Source: Dipylidium caninum (lineage: Eukaryota > Platyhelminthes > Cestoda > Cyclophyllidea > Dipylidiidae). From it: DNA of 64,000 bases. The stretch is taken from positions 1 through 64,000 of the forward strand of contig QEYB01000229.1 of NCBI GenBank assembly GCA_017562135.1, given 5' to 3'. Shown here one piece after another: positions 28,101 to 41,885 of this stretch (the stretch's first letter is position 1; each line of letters begins with the position of its first letter). The notes beneath the pieces were generated by a model, which was not told where the DNA came from, did not search any database, and saw only the letters and a program-made list of their open reading frames with translations. The position numbers and the translations under genes were made by a program.

Positions 28101-31100
28101 CTCCTGGTGCCCGGACCTGGGGCCGAGTCGCTTTACTGTCCATTTAACCCGATTCGAGTGGACATGCTTCATCGTCTTATAGTTCTTTCGGGCTTCCTTG
28201 TCGCTCTCTTCCCCCCTCCGCCCTCTTAACTACAGCTCCGGTTAAACGCAATTCGGAGCCCCCACCCGACGAGGAGTTTAATTAAGCTTCTTTGCCCGTT
28301 TTTCGACAACGTATTCGCTAGAACTTAGAGTTTTTTGTACTACGACAGCGGTGTCCGAAGAAACGCAAAGTGGTTAGACACGCGATCTCTCCTCTCAACC
28401 GCAATAAACTTCACATGCCTCTTCCTACGATTGGTGGGGCGATAGCACGACTCGTGTAACTCTTCTCCCTCTTCCAGACGTCTTTTTTTGAAATATACGC
28501 CTACAGATGTTTAGAATTAAGTTGAGTTCGCAATGCCTGAAGGTTTGCGCCTCCCTTATGGCTCTCATTACAAAGCGGATGCGAGTTTTTATTTCATCTG
28601 CATTTTCACTCCTTTCCTATCCTACCTGCCTGTCAGCTACTTCCATTCAAATATTTGAGAAATATTCTAATTTTTTAAATTCACTTTTGCCCCATGTATA
28701 CGCAATGTCTTTTCCTTACTGCCTTCCCAAGACTACGCCAAGGTGTAAACTCGGGAGCTGATAACCGAACTTGCCTTTGTGATGATGCTTTTGTGAAGCT
28801 GACTCAAACGCCTCACGAGTTGTAGCCTGTCCGCTTTCCTCCTCTTCTTCACCAACACTTTTTTTTCGTGCCTTATGTTCTGATTTGCCTCAGACAATAG
28901 AAATATTCTCATCAAAACGCTGGCATTGTGGACGGGGTAGGACTGATTTTTTCACTTAACCTCAAGTCTGCTCACTTCTGGTCGAAACTGCACCAAAACT
29001 GGTGACGTTACACCGGGTGGGGAATCATGGCCCTTGTCACCAGACTGCGAGGAATGGCAACTAAACGGTTTTCCCTCGGTACCCTGCAAAGTCCTACCCT
29101 CCTGAAACCTCTTTGCCAGAAATAGGCGGAATGTCGAATCCAAATTTTCTCTGTATAAATTTGCCCGTGTCGGAGGAGGAGGTAACCGTCAAGCGGCCTC
29201 GAAACTGACGCCTGTTTTCTACCTTCCGCCCTCAGTTTCTCGATGAACGACTGGCTAGTCACACGGTGGATGACTTTGACACTCAGGCACGTCTCCTCTC
29301 AGATGAGTATAAGAGGCGTCTGCAAGAGGGTGGCCACACCAAACCGAATTTTGGAGATCGTCGGTGGATCGAGTGTAAACGCTCCATCACTACCAACGGG
29401 ATAATTAACAGCCTTCGTTTTCGGCGCAAAATTGGCCAAAAGTGGACTAAATTTACCACCAAAACGTCGATGGTAAGTACTCTTACGTTCACATTTTATC
29501 TCCTCGAAGGCCGGTTGTTTCGTAAGTGAGACTTTCCTTTTTTCTCTCCTTACAACGTCTCTTGGCGACTGCGCATGCATGTTTGTCTTGGTTTTCCCTG
29601 TCATGGCCACATGTCAGCCGTATTGTTTTGCTTGAATCAAACCTCTTCATTTGCATTGTCAACCTTCAGGCCTCATGTAGCTTGATACTCTCGTGGCATG
29701 TGATGGTGTTGGCGGTGAAGGCGTCTTCATCGGCCCCCTCAATCGCGGATCACATGAGCACACAAGGCAGGGGAGAGACGGTGCATAATACCATGCTAAT
29801 TAGCATGCTGTTGGCTCACTCCTGGACGAGTCTACGCAGTAGTGGGCCAAAATCGCGCCTCATATCAGTTCAATCGGTCGGATAAAATAATCTGTGCGAC
29901 GCGGCGCTTCATAGCTCAATCGTTTTTATCCGTCGCCTGCCCATCCGCTTGTTTCACCAATGAACGGCTGGGAGACCACGTACACAGTTCGGGTATTCGT
30001 AGCATCGCTGGTTCCTGATTTTCCATTCACCATCTTGACTGAGCGAGTGCAGTAGCGTCTCAACTTTCCCTTATGGTGCTAGGGGCTTAGCTGTCTTTCA
30101 ACGGCAAGTAGATCGTTTCCTCCCCTCTCCCCCCTCCCCACCCCTTGACAATCGTGCAACGCTGTTTGACAGAGCAGTCAAGGGGGAACAGGTTATCGAA
30201 TTTAAGCCTTTCCCTAACTTGTAGAAGACTCCTCGACCAAGATCGGAGAAGTCCTCTCCGCGACTAGCGGAGGAAAAGGGGGCCAATGGTGTCACCCCTA
30301 CACCCACACCGTCGATCACTCATTCGCTGAGCGCTTCTGCCGTGTAAGTCTTGCCTAGTCCCCTCCGTCATCTGCTCTCCTCCCCTCTTAACGTCGTTCG
30401 TCTGACTGCTCTCTAATCACTCCTGAGTCCTAACTTCGCCATCCCTTCTTGGTTTCGGCCCTCCACTTGACCGAATTTCGCCTTCCGGCTAGATATGGTC
30501 CTTTCTCGATTCGCCCAATCCTGTTTGGATCCCCTCTGTGGAAGACTTCTCCGCGCGTCTTCCACCTTTCCCATGAGGTAGTGGTGAAATATCCTTCCAG
30601 TGCGCACATTGATGTGTTAGTCGTTTGTATTGCCACTCGCTTTCCCTTCCGCCTATTTCGTTTCCCCTGTCCAAGTAAGAATGTCGAAATCGCACTCTGT
30701 TGTGTGAAACAGTTTTTATTTGATTATCTCTCTACTCACATTCATCTTTATTATGAAGAGTGCTTCTCTTTCCGTCTATTCTTCCCTAACTTCCGCCACG
30801 TTTAGTGGCTTTGTCTTACCCTCTTCTCGCCCCTTCTCCTGATCCGTCCTGCATTTTCTAGTTTTTTTAATCCTCCTCTCACTCCGCTAAATTAGGACGG
30901 TTTGTTGAAGCATCCAGTAGCCTTACACCTCGCCTTTCCCACTCCCTCTCCACTTGCTTCGTCCATCCCGCTGCGACCGTATTTTATTCTCATCATCTTA
31001 ATCTTAGCTTTCATGTGTCAAAATTGCTTTTTCACAACATCATGTAGCTTGTTAGATGGTGGATTTTCGGACCGCCTGCTTTTGTCGCCTCTAACACTAC

Positions 31101-34100
31101 TTTCCTATCCCGTGTCGACTTCGATCTTTCGTCGTACCACCCTTGCTTTTGTGTCACTTTGTTGTAGGTTTGGTTCTTCAAAATCTCGAAACTTATCCGA
31201 GAATTTACCTTCCTTTTCTTTAATTTGTACACCGTTTAAACTTCCTTCTAGCGAGATGGATTGAAGCTCCACCTCATTAATGGGTTGCGAACTTGCGTGA
31301 TTAGTTGCCTGTTTGCGTTTAGTCTTGCGTTTCTCACTTTCGCTATTCCGTGATTATTTCGTTTCGCAATCCCGCCGTTCGATCAAGGTCAGGCCAATCT
31401 TGACCACGCATATCTCTAGCCCTCAGAAAAGACGAGGAGGAGAAAGATAAAATTCCTATCTCCTTCCCAGGTGAATGAACTTTTCATCAAATCACTGTTC
31501 CCACCTTCAAAAATCCTTCTTCTCACCTATGTCCCCTTATGTTAATGCACCCATCAGGACCCGATTAATAGGCCAAACTCCTTCTCCTTTTACACAGAAC
31601 ATTGTACCACTTGTCCAAACTCGGCGGGTCAATCATTTTCCGTACTCTCAATCTGTCTGCGTTCCTTTTCTTAGGCTGAACCTCCACCCCTATCTCTCCC
31701 TAATTTGACCGCTTGTTGATGAGGGTGTGCAAAGGCCTTCAGACGTCTTAATTCTTAGATTGACGTCTCTCCTACGTGTTGGTCTCTCGCGTCATCGTGG
31801 CCACCACGAGGAGATGACATCTCGTGTTAGAAAAGGCTAATGAAAGGTCAACGTAGTCTATTAATCCACCAAAATTGGTGTAATGGATAGATAACCTGGT
31901 CTACCTGCATATTCAGTGGCGCCCTATTCCTACTTTGTGGGGCACTTGTGGCCAGGGGAGAATGCTTGACAGAAAGCGACCAGATCTTCGGACTTGGGTG
32001 CGACCAGATCTTCGGACTTGGGTGCGGATGTCGGTGGACTGTGTTTTACTGGCTGTCACTCTCAACCCGTCCACTCAAGGAGTAGCTGAAGCGGAGAGAG
32101 AATGGAGGAAATGGCGGTCTGTAAGCCCTCGTCCTTGTGGGCATCGAGCCGAAATTACCGCTTCAGAGCTTTGTCTCAGGTCTTTTGTTTTCCACTCCCA
32201 CCGATTTGCTTACCCCCTTCCCGTTGACATTTCTGACTATTGCCACTTTGTCGACTGTCAAGTAAAACAGGCCACCCTTTTGGCGATGGAAATATCAAGT
32301 CACCTTAGCTCCCAAAACATCCGGTAAATAGTTTTGTCTGAGAGGCTAAGAAGAGTATTTCAAACTGGTGGTGTGACAGTTCTCTTCCACTTTGCCTCCC
32401 AATCCGTGTGTGAACGGTTGTATTCACCGAATTGGAACACCAGTCCTCCTCCTGTCGGTCTTCTACCGCTTTAAATCTGCCGCTTTTTCCGGCCTCATAA
32501 CCAAACCCAAACTGGGAGTGCGGTTCTCTCGCAGTGCTTCTTTTCACGCCTATTTCGTGCAGTCTTCATTGCTTCCGTGCCAACATGCATGAGCTGGTCC
32601 TTTTCACAGTTTGCGTGTGTGACCTTGTTTATCAAAGCCCGTTGAGTCTTGTTTATCCGCCAGACTGCATCGCCTCCGCTCTAGCATCCGATGAATTTCA
32701 CTTGACATTAACTTGGACTGTTCATCATACAGATGAAATGGCCAAGTCTTATCGGCCACTGGTGCTAGCCGTCGCGCCCCAATTACGCCTTTTAGGGGCC
32801 ATGCCCCTCTGAGGTCATCCAAACTGCCCAGTGCGGAGAAAACCCGTCATCGAGTGCCCTTGTTGGTCCAGTTTTCTTGCCACATGGGCTCGGATCCCAG
32901 CTCGAATTACTTCCAGCGCTCCTCCAGACTTTTATAAACTGTTTAATCTCCCCCCTCCCCATTTCTTTTCCGTCTCCTCAAATCGCTATCGTTAAGTAAT
33001 CTTTCTTCGGCAACTTCAACTTCAGTCGCCTTCCAAATTCTCTCCTTCCTCACTCAAAAGTGGAGGCCTTTTGAGACTCGCATCCTACTCGGCGTGGTTA
33101 GGCGTTGAGTCCACCTTCTGACGTTCTCGTATCTTGAACATCCTGAATTTCTGTTCGTTTTTCCATTCCACAATTTACCCTTGCTACACTTGTCCTAACC
33201 CTGTCTCCTAAGCGTCCTCGAGACCTCAACCGATTGCTGAACTAATGCCATTGAAGCGTCTAATGCGCTCATCTCCGTTGGCTTCAAACTTGTCTCAACG
33301 CAAATTTGACACTTGTTAGTTTCGCTAAAAACACTTTCAAATGTCTCCCAACTTTCAGCGAATGTTGGAACCTCAATTCACCCCCCGATCCCCTAATTTC
33401 CACAATAGCGACTCAAACGCGAGTCGGACACGCACAGCGTGGTCTACACGTTCGCAGCGGGTCTCTCGAATCCCCGTCTCCGCAATGTCAACGTCGTCCA
33501 GTGAACGTCTCCCCTCTCCCGTTGAATACCTCCGCGTCGGCCGGGGTGTTCCCCTGGAGGGGCCGATCAGCGAAAGCCCCATCACCCCCACGACAGTCCT
33601 CCCGCGGCCACCGGTTCCGCCAAAGAACTTTGTTCTGATTCCACGCAGTAAAGAAAAGTTTGGCCCCCCATCCACGGTAAGTGTCTTTCCTCTCCTAACG
33701 CACAATTGCACTAAACCTTTGCTTGTTTAACTTTTTTTCTAAGTGAACTCCTCAACATTGCTGGAGCGAAATAATTTCCGTTTTATTCAATTTTAGGGCA
33801 TTTGTTTCGGAATCCTTAGCTTTTCAAACGGTGAACTTAATTAAAATAACTAAAAACCCGTTTGTGTCTCTTCAAGGTGCTTTCACACTACAATAATTCG
33901 TGCCTTTAGTTCTTACACGGTATGCTAATTCGTGTGTAGTCTGTGATGGGTGTGTTTGCACGCCCTCCACCACACCTGCTGCCAGGACTGTGTGCCCTCT
34001 GCCTCGTTTCTGCGCCGCCTCGGTCGCGTGGAAGGAAGCTTCTCTCCCGCCCTCCCTCCACCCCCTCCCCCTCCCCTCCTGCCACTGTTAAGCTTTCAGA

Positions 34101-37100
34101 CCAGTGGCAAACCCATGTGGCGCTCAAAGAAAAAAGAGTCTTTTCTCATTCTTGTGGAGGCGGCGAGCACAGAAAGAAATGTTGGTTTTGACACCGGGTA
34201 TCCCGGAGTGGCCTTCAGTGCAGCTACGACAAAGTGGCGTCAACCGTATTAGCCAGTTGTGAGAAGTTTTCTCTGGTTGAATTGACGCAAGCACTTTTAC
34301 AGGCTTGATTCTCGGCACCGATTAGCAAAGAATACTTGGGTAGTGCTCTGTGCATCGACACTCCATCCTTACCGAGTCACAACCGTCCGACTCCGATGCA
34401 CCTGATCTAGTAGAAAATACACCAAGATTGGGATTCGCCGTAGTGCAATTTGACTTTCACCAGCAGCTTTTAGTCAGACCCTCTTGCTCTCCTTACTCAG
34501 TGAGTGATTTACCTCTCCCTTCGACGATAATATGACTTGCTTTAAGTCAAACTAAGTCTGTATAGGAGGCGTGTACCTGTGGACAAATACATAAATCCCA
34601 TATTTTGCTACGGTACTTGGCACTTATGGTGCTCTCTGAGGGGTTCCCTCGATAAATTTGTTTCCCAACTATTCGAGTCGCCTTGTCTAACCAAAGGAAA
34701 AGTGGCAGAAGGGTTGAAATTGCTTACATATGCCCTAAACTGCTTCTCTGCGGACCACATCTTTGTTTATAATCACGGAGGTTTCTTGGATCTCTTTCCT
34801 TATTCGTCCTTGGTTGGCGACGAGAGGACGGTGTGTCTCCGCCAAGGAATCTATGCTTTTGATGTTCGTCTTAGTTCATAAAACATTCATCTGCGTTTCA
34901 TCTTTGTTGCGGTAACTTTGTTTTTCGTATCCTCTCGAAGGGATTTTCTTCGACTTAATCAACTAGGGAGAATTTCCTTTCTTAACTAACAGATTAATCC
35001 CGGTGGGGCAAAATGCGGAGATTGACAACCACTCATTTAAATTTGTGTTTACTTACGACAGTCAGTCGTTTACTTCTCACCTGGAGCACAGCCTCTTCGA
35101 ATGAGCAACGTAACTTCGCGCAGAGCCGGTCCCCCTTCCCCCTCCTCCCCGCTCCACTTGTTGTCCCCCGCTCGCCGACAGTGCTCTTGACACTCACACT
35201 TTGACTCCCGGGCTGAGGGGAAGCACAAGACTTTACCTGACAGGTTATAAGGATGTGGAGTGGGAGAATTAAGAGAGCATTTTACGATGTGACGCAGTTT
35301 TTTTCTTTTCATTTTGTTCATTCCCTTGCATTTGGTCTTTCCGGCTTCTACCCTGGATTGGCGATATTACCAAACCCGTTTGCTGGTGGATTTCTTCCTT
35401 TTGCTCGAGACGGGTCTGGAGGGATCTGCTCGCGATCTCTGTCGACAGACGGGGATTGATACGAGTTGTATTGTCATGACGCCTTCTGGCAGTGGGCTTG
35501 AGAGCCTGACTGTTTTGTTGTCCTCCGAAAAGGGGCCCATGCACGACGCAACCTTATTTCATTAGCGAAGGAATCAAATAGACAGTGTCATGAAGTAGGA
35601 CAGCAGTTAAGTAACTTCCTCTTTTTTCGCCACTTCACCAATGCCAGCGAAACACAGGACCGCCACCCGTCCCTCGTCGATCTTTCCGAAAACCGCCTCA
35701 ACCCGCCTCGTTCTCCTCGGGGAGCTTCAAGCCCACCACCTCTGAGCACAACACCAACACGGCGCCACCGGTCTTGCCGCCACGTCGCTCCTCGTATCGT
35801 CCCCTCATGCGACCGAATGTCGCTCCGGTGCCGCAGCCGCTGCCGCCAGCGTCGACGTCACTGACGGTGACTAGCTTCTCCTCCGCCGCCCCCACAAAAC
35901 GTGTCAGCTCCACACCCGATCTGTTGGACAGAATTGACAGTGGAGGTAGCATAGACAGCGGATCAATGTTCGCGAGTAGTGGATCGCTGCAGACAGTGGA
36001 GATCGCCGGTGGCGGCGGTGACGGCGACGGTACCACTGGTGTGGAAGGTTCAACACTTCCCAGATTTCGACCCCAACTTGTCTCCTCACGGTCGGGCGAG
36101 ATCAGTAAGTCTCGACCTTTTTTCGGTGTTGAATACCTTCTAGTCGGCTTCTCGCTCTCTTCGAATCTCCATGTTGCTCTCCAGCCCAGTGAAATGTCTC
36201 CGTTTATTTGCTCCTCCCTAATTTGAGTTCTCCTACTTCCGAGTGTTAAGTCGACCCTAAATAATCTTACGAAAGACGCTATTTTTACTCTGACCTGTGC
36301 ATTTTCTCTTGACAACATCCATTCACTCATTCAACCCTCCGCCTTTTCCCTTGACTTATTTCCACTGCATTCCGAGAGCTATCCGGTTTCCTCGATGTTC
36401 CGTATCGTGTTTCTTGACTCTCTGCGCGCCTTCCCTATTGACCATTCTCGAAGTACTGTGTTGTTTAACTTTTGTGTTCCTGCCAGAAACCCTCCCCGCT
36501 CCATCCGGTGCAGCATGACAGACAACTCGGACAGGACGCGAGCATTTCTTTTGCCCATTTAATTCTTTATCAGTCAAGTCATCATCATCATATTCTCGAA
36601 CAGGGAAATGACAGGGTCACGGGATTGTGGATGGGGAAATGTCTTTCAAGTGGGAAAGACCTCTCATTCGCCGTCCCTGGCGTCGTAATGCGTTGAGAGA
36701 CACCTCGGGGTGTTGATGGTACACTGAATGAGTTTTAATAATGCGGCCTTCTGATTCGGGCACTTGTGGAATGTCGCTTGATTTAAACGCTAATCCGGTC
36801 ACTGCCTCAACAATGTACCACGTCTGGGAATTAATCTTCTCCTGAACGTGATCATTGACTCTAGTAAATTTTGCCTTAAAATTACACAAAACGGTCCACC
36901 TGCTCTTGGTGTTAAGATGGCACTTATTTTGCGGACATACTTGAAACCAGCCGATTTCTTTTACCACACCTTTTCCGCATAATAAACTGCCAGCCCTGTG
37001 ACGACCCTCGGCGAGTTGAATTTATTTCAGAGAAGTTGACTTTGTTACTTCTTTCACTCGTGGCTCTCGCGCCGAAAATGTCACCACTTTTACGTAGGTG

Positions 37101-39060
37101 GCCGTAAAACTTCGCTCCTACTCCACGTTGTCAAGCCTTGTATACATTTTGCTGGCAGAGGTTGGCAATTCCGACGGTCTCGGCTACATTCACCTTCTGA
37201 GCCCGCTTCTTCGTCAATGGATGAAACCATTTGGAAGAAATGCACCTTCCAACATTGCCGACTTAAATGTGTGTGTGTGTGTGCGCATGAATCCACTTTG
37301 TGCTCGTTTGTTGATGTTTCCATTTTTCATTTACCCTGACGCACGGTACTTGTGGTGGTAAAAGTGGGTGGCGTTTTTTTTCACAATCTATCCAAAGTTC
37401 GCCTTCATGCAGTATCACTCAAGAGGTTATCTGACCAGGCGTTTTGGTGGGCGAAAAAAAACGAGCCCAAATCGGGATGGCAGTGGAGCCGAATGGCGGC
37501 TTTTAGCGAGTTCTCGTAGGCCAAAGCCGACCATCACAGGCTGTTTTTCCCTCCCCTCCTCTTACTCCCACCGCCTCAACCCTACGCCTCGAGCGTCGCC
37601 CACCAGTGATGCTGATCTCACCAGTCATCGCAGAACTCAAGACGGTCTAAACGACGCAGCGCCTCCAACGGGATGCCTCTGCAAGAACTGGACACGGCAG
37701 GGGGAAGGGAGAAGGAAAGCGGCCCCCTTCGGCCATTGCCATCGTCTTGTGGCTAATAGGACGCCTTTCCTTGACACAGTCGTCCTCCACTGACACCGAA
37801 CACACACTTATTGGAATTCTGAAAGTAGCATTTGTGCGCAATTACCTGAATGACGCCTTAGCTTCACTAATGCCTATGCGCATTTTCGAATCACAGGCGA
37901 ATAACTGTTTCTTTGACCTTGAATGCCTCTGATGTTGGCTTCTCTGCGCTTTTGGCTTGCTTTAACCCGTGTGGACTACTCACAGCACTACTTTTGCTTG
38001 TATGTTTTTGTCATTGTCGACTCCACGAATGTGGCACTCCTTTCGGCCCCCTTCCTCGCCTTCTCCCTCAGCCCCCTCCCCCCTTCGGGTTTTCCTCGTT
38101 GTCTCGCATTCTACTAACGCCAACCTCTGGCGTTGGGGGGAGATGCTCTGTCGCGTTGACTACTTGAGTCGTTTCAAAATATCTTGCCTTCTCCCTATCC
38201 ATCCAACAGCTAAATTGAACCGTCGTGGGTTATCTGGGCGCATCGGTCATTTTCGTCTCAATGTCCAGTTAGTTTTTCCCTTATTTCCCGGGAGTACCCT
38301 ACACCTCACCCACCACCCTGGCGCTCTGGATCACAGCTAATACGTTGTTTAATCCCCTGCAACACTTCTTCTGCCCCTTCCAAAAGACCCACTTGAAAAT
38401 CCTACCTGTTTCGTTGTCGCAACCACTCAATTCTCCGCCAACTTTTTTGCCCCAATGTCGTAGATCTGCCCCCAATGTCGTAGATCTGCTCTCCGTTTGC
38501 CACTGTTTACGTTATCCACTAGTGATTGTGCTTTCCGCGCATAATGGACTGTTTACCCCGCCTAAATGGTATAATTAGCAACTGATGCGCCGAAAAAATT
38601 CCGGTCAAAATGGTATGCTTTGGCATGTCATGGCAATGCCTCTGTCATAGATTGTGGGTGGTTAATGCAAGAGGGAGTTTTAAAGCCTCCAACTACCGTA
38701 CTGTTGGCACGTCCTCTCTCTGTTCCCGGCAATGGCGGGCTGTGCGACGGGATCGTTCACACTCTTCCACAGCCCTTTTCTTTCACATTGTAGCTTTTGT
38801 TCCCCGTAGGGAAAGGGAGAAAAATGACGAAGTCAGGCTTGAAAGAGGGGGAAAAATTGAAGAAGAGCAGCTAGAACCCCTCTATATTGTGCTCGCACAG
38901 TTTACATGCCAACGCCTTATCTGCCCATTTCTCTTTAGATTCTTCAAACCATCTCACTCCTCCCCGCATGGTCGGCGACTCATCTGTGAATAGCCCTTCA
39001 TCATCGTCATCATCATCGCCATCGTTCCAATCGCTTGCCATGTGCTTCCAATCCTTGTGA
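16183..39060 (+). CDS. DENND1/connecdenn-type Rab guanine-nucleotide exchange factor, 5' end missing
   Basis: DENN-domain proteins activate Rab GTPases; the DENND1 type acts on Rab35 at clathrin-coated membranes. In-phase exons: 16183-16261, 16303-16410, 16445-16628, 16760-16786, 19771-19832, 19865-19963, 20014-20064, 20099-20144, 21714-21827, 21889-22054, 27573-27697, 29236-29472, 30225-30343, 33359-33676, 35648-36104, 38939-39060. The upstream DENN module has FVLLFTDNSGRSEY and SHLPWFDCFHRLL, the latter close to the SYLPWFE motif of DENND1. The core DENN has FTSMLLEKSILFFSKSR, SLLYPLSW, YPVLSRRLLQFLESPVPF and AGIHS. The downstream DENN continues through GYFREC and HCFLDERL. The C-terminus is Pro/Ser-rich with SH3-ligand motifs (PPVPPK, PPPVPRR, PPVLPPRR). 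A 48-nt candidate exon at 19311-19358 keeps phase but aligns to nothing. One small exon is missing between 30343 and 33359, because the phases do not match there. The start codon is not found. Confidence 0.85.
25990..26870 (+). pseudogene. Decayed mariner-family transposase in a DENND1 intron
   Basis: Pieces of a mariner (Tc1/mariner) transposase appear in order on the plus strand but in different frames. Near 26020-26130 come RSGRR-like and STTRGLAANS-like remnants of the helix-turn-helix region. At 26414-26680 there is a 90-codon frame with VWWEYKGILPF, PNDNPQPRTPSVIRQKL (the HQDNARPHT region) and W..L. After a frameshift, from 26682, come HLFRRSMQNSLNG, KDQKFNEDGIMSL and a WQKVM-like tail with two stop codons. 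The third catalytic acidic motif (YSPDLAPSDY) is lost, with a stop at its place. No intact terminal inverted repeat was seen. It cannot make active transposase. Confidence 0.82.
31977..32024. repeat. Perfect 24-bp tandem duplication
   Basis: Two identical 24-nt units starting CGACCAGATCTTCGG lie head to tail inside a DENND1 intron. Perfect identity points to a recent slip or duplication. Confidence 0.95.
38451..38490. repeat. 20-bp tandem duplication
   Basis: CCCAATGTCGTAGATCTGCC is followed at once by a second copy that differs only in its last base. It lies in the last intron of the DENND1-like gene. Confidence 0.95.
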
Positions 39061-41018
39061 TGCCAGCCTCCTCCTCGCTCACTACACCAACCGCACGAGA
39101 CGCAGCCGCACCTGTGCAGGGTCCTCGGTATACCCGCGCAACAGACTCGGCTCTCGACGACTACGAATTCTCTCCCCTCCTCGCTCTCCCCACTCCCGTC
39201 TCCGCGCCCTCCAATTCTTAGCGTGGCCGTGTGAGCACTGCGAGTCTGATGGCAGAGATGAACGCGATCGTGCCCGTGTATGAACCAGTGTGCCTAACTA
39301 CTGAATCATTTTTCCCACCCTCCGAAATGTGTAACGGTCGACGATCTGCTGGCCGCTTGGATGGGATAATGGCAATTGTTAGGAAATTTGCGGAATCTAG
39401 TCGTCGGTGATTCTTCGTCTAGATCGCTGAAGCCCATTGGAGATGTATCCAACGTTTCGAGCAAATAATTCATTCATCCTCCTACCATCAGTAGTATCCT
39501 CTCGTCCCACCGTACTGCAGCCATTTCGTCAGGTTAGCGTCGTCGCCGTCCTGTTCGGTCGTGAATGCGGGCCTGCCGAGTTGCCGATCCTTGGATTACG
39601 GAACTCCTGGGGTACACTTCATAGATTCTGGTCGACTTGGTCACACCCGTTTCGGTGCTTTCCTTCGAGTGTCCATAGGCTCCAGTGGTATCTCGCTTTC
39701 TCAAGTGAAGGAATTGCAACCACCCATGTGGTGACTGACGCGGATAAGCAAATTACTGAGGTCGCATGCTGGCAGCTTGTGCCATCTAATTTTTGTAGTC
39801 GATAAGGAATCGCCTAGAAGGGCACAAAGCTCTCTCACCTCGCCTTAGGTCACTTCGATCCCCTCACCAATGACGGTGACTGGTCGCTGAGCTCGTAAAC
39901 TGGATGACACCTTCAAAATGTAGAATCCGGGAACGAGACCACAGCCTTTGTCACTTGACCTACCCACCACAGTCCCAACAGGCTGCGCCTACTTTAAACA
40001 CTTCAGTAGCGCGTACCCGCCCAGCCGAAAGCACGACCGCGCCACGAATAAAGCAAAGGCAGTTGACCGCCTCGGTCCTGGTGAATCAAGCCTAGTGCAA
40101 GCTTAGGTGCACCATCACGGCCCACGGCTTTGCCATACTCGTCCAGTCTCGCTCGACTAATACATAAACACCGGTCTCGACGGCTCCAGAAAAGATGAAC
40201 CCGCCCGTCCGTGTTGAGGAAAAAGCCGCCATGGAAGATGAAATGAAGTCGGAAATGACATGTTTATCCAAAGGCCGATTCATTCACTTTTGAGTCGATA
40301 CACCTAAGTAATACTGGAGCACCCCTACCTGTACAATCACTAAAGATAGGGGAGAGATTATTCTTTATAAGGAAACATAAGATGTGAGGGAACCATGAGT
40401 CGACCGCCTCTAACCGTGAAGGGCTCCGACGCAGATCACTAGTGTGAAGCGACGATATCCAGAGAATCTAATTGTCAAAAGAAATTGGGTGGAATCCCAA
40501 CTCTTCTTACTGCGATGCCATAAGACTGTAAATTTAGAGGACCAGCAAAACTCTATTGGACGCTATGGAAGTGGAGATCCTTCAATGTGACGACGCTATG
40601 TCAGTCAGTGCCCAGGCAGTCTAACCATTGGAAGCACTAATCGGGTCGAAATACCCTGCTACATCCAACTCAAGCCCACCCAGAAAAGGATTTAGAGTCG
40701 TCAAGTGGTACTCGCCTTCCGATTAAACCTGATGTGGTTATTTAACTATACAAGGACTAAGCAATAATGTGAACTAGAGCGTTGGAGTAGCCGACGTACT
40801 GAAACTTTATAGGGCTTCTTGGTTGGAGCGGTCCCTCCGAGCCTAAAAAGGAGAATAAGCTGAAATTCCCGCAAATTATATACCCTGAGACAATACAGAG
40901 CTTCAACAAAAAGCGTGAGCCACTCCAGTGGCAAACGCGCCAAACTTTTAATTAGCGTTATTGACAAGATGCCAAGCGTTAAGTCAATATTCAGAGAGCG
41001 AGGTTGAGTTAAGGCAAG
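39061..41018. other. Intergenic region between convergent DENND1-like and MIC19 genes
   Basis: About 2 kb between two 3' ends. The open frames at 39437-39805 (plus) and 40092-40283 (minus) show no family motif, and I see no AATAAA close to either gene end. The 3' untranslated parts of both genes should lie here. Confidence 0.5.
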
Positions 41019-41885
41019 TTAGAATGTTTCACGTGTATAAGCATATTTTGTGTTTGACACAAAACGTACAAAGCGGAAGGCGGCAACACAGCGAACAAAG
41101 GAGTCGACTTCTTTCGAGCAATTCAAAGAGTATTTCCCGTTATTTTTGTAACAATCCATCACCCGATTTTGTGTATCAGCACAGCACACCTCAGGAGTGT
41201 TTTTCCTACAATATACGGATACTTAGGAATCAATAAAAAAATAAACAGTGGGCAAGTTTGTAACGCACAAGTATTTGGCTTGAAGGCGTTCAACTACTCG
41301 AGCGAACTCTTCTTCAGCAGCTCTGAAAGAGGTGTCTCGCTACAAAAGGAAAAGTAAGAGAGATTTTTGATTCGAAAATTAAGGTGGAAAAGGTAGAAAC
41401 TCACATTTTCTTCGAATTTACGCAACAGAGCTTCATATTTTTGTTCAACTTCGTCACGGGAGTGAGTGATGCACTGCGAAGCGATAGAGGCGACGTCAGA
41501 TTGAAGGTCAGAGGAAGGTTCTTATGAAGGGATAAAGGACGTTGAGAGGAAATTGAGAGATTAACAAAAATTAAAAAAAAAACTAATAACCTCGTATATG
41601 CAACCGCGGAGAATCTGGAGGAGAAGAGTAAGTGGGAGTAGGAGGAACAGCTTGAGAGGGAGGGGTATATAGATGTTGCTTTCGGAAGCGATCGACCACG
41701 TCCTCAGAAACCTGTGGATATCATAAGTAAAAATACCCAGATTCCGCCATTTCGTTGATTGTCAAATAGAGTAGAGGATTTCCAATTACGAGAAGGAAAG
41801 CTGCGCTTATAGAGGTACTCACAAGAATGTCTGAGCGACTAAAGGTAACATCGTGCGGTGGTGTAGTCCCCAAAACGGAGCCCAT
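41019..41885 (-). CDS. MICOS subunit MIC19 (CHCHD3/CHCHD6 family)
   Basis: MIC19 links the MICOS complex to the sorting/assembly machinery and keeps cristae junctions. Five exons in phase: 41885-41823, 41711-41591, 41520-41405, 41339-41269, 41205-41019 (185 residues). The start MGSVLGTT gives Gly2, the myristoylation site expected in this family. VTF near residue 13 and SEDVVDRFRKQ match the conserved N-terminal block. The middle is a Pro-rich linker and a coiled coil (DEVEQKYEALLRKFEEN, AAEEEFARVVERLQAKY). The C-terminal CHCH fold has two CX9C pairs: CADTQNRVMDC and CSKEVDSFVRC. The coiled coil is shorter than in the human proteins (about 230 residues). A GTACGT inside the last exon, just after RCVAAFRF, could be a donor, so the last 12 or so residues are less sure. 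Introns are 63-111 nt. Confidence 0.93.

Noticed and set aside
33306..33638. Alternative frame of the DENND1 Pro-rich exon
   Set aside because: Keeps phase with the previous exon but ends in a stop; the other frame holds PPVPPK, ends at GTAAGT and joins the next exon in phase.
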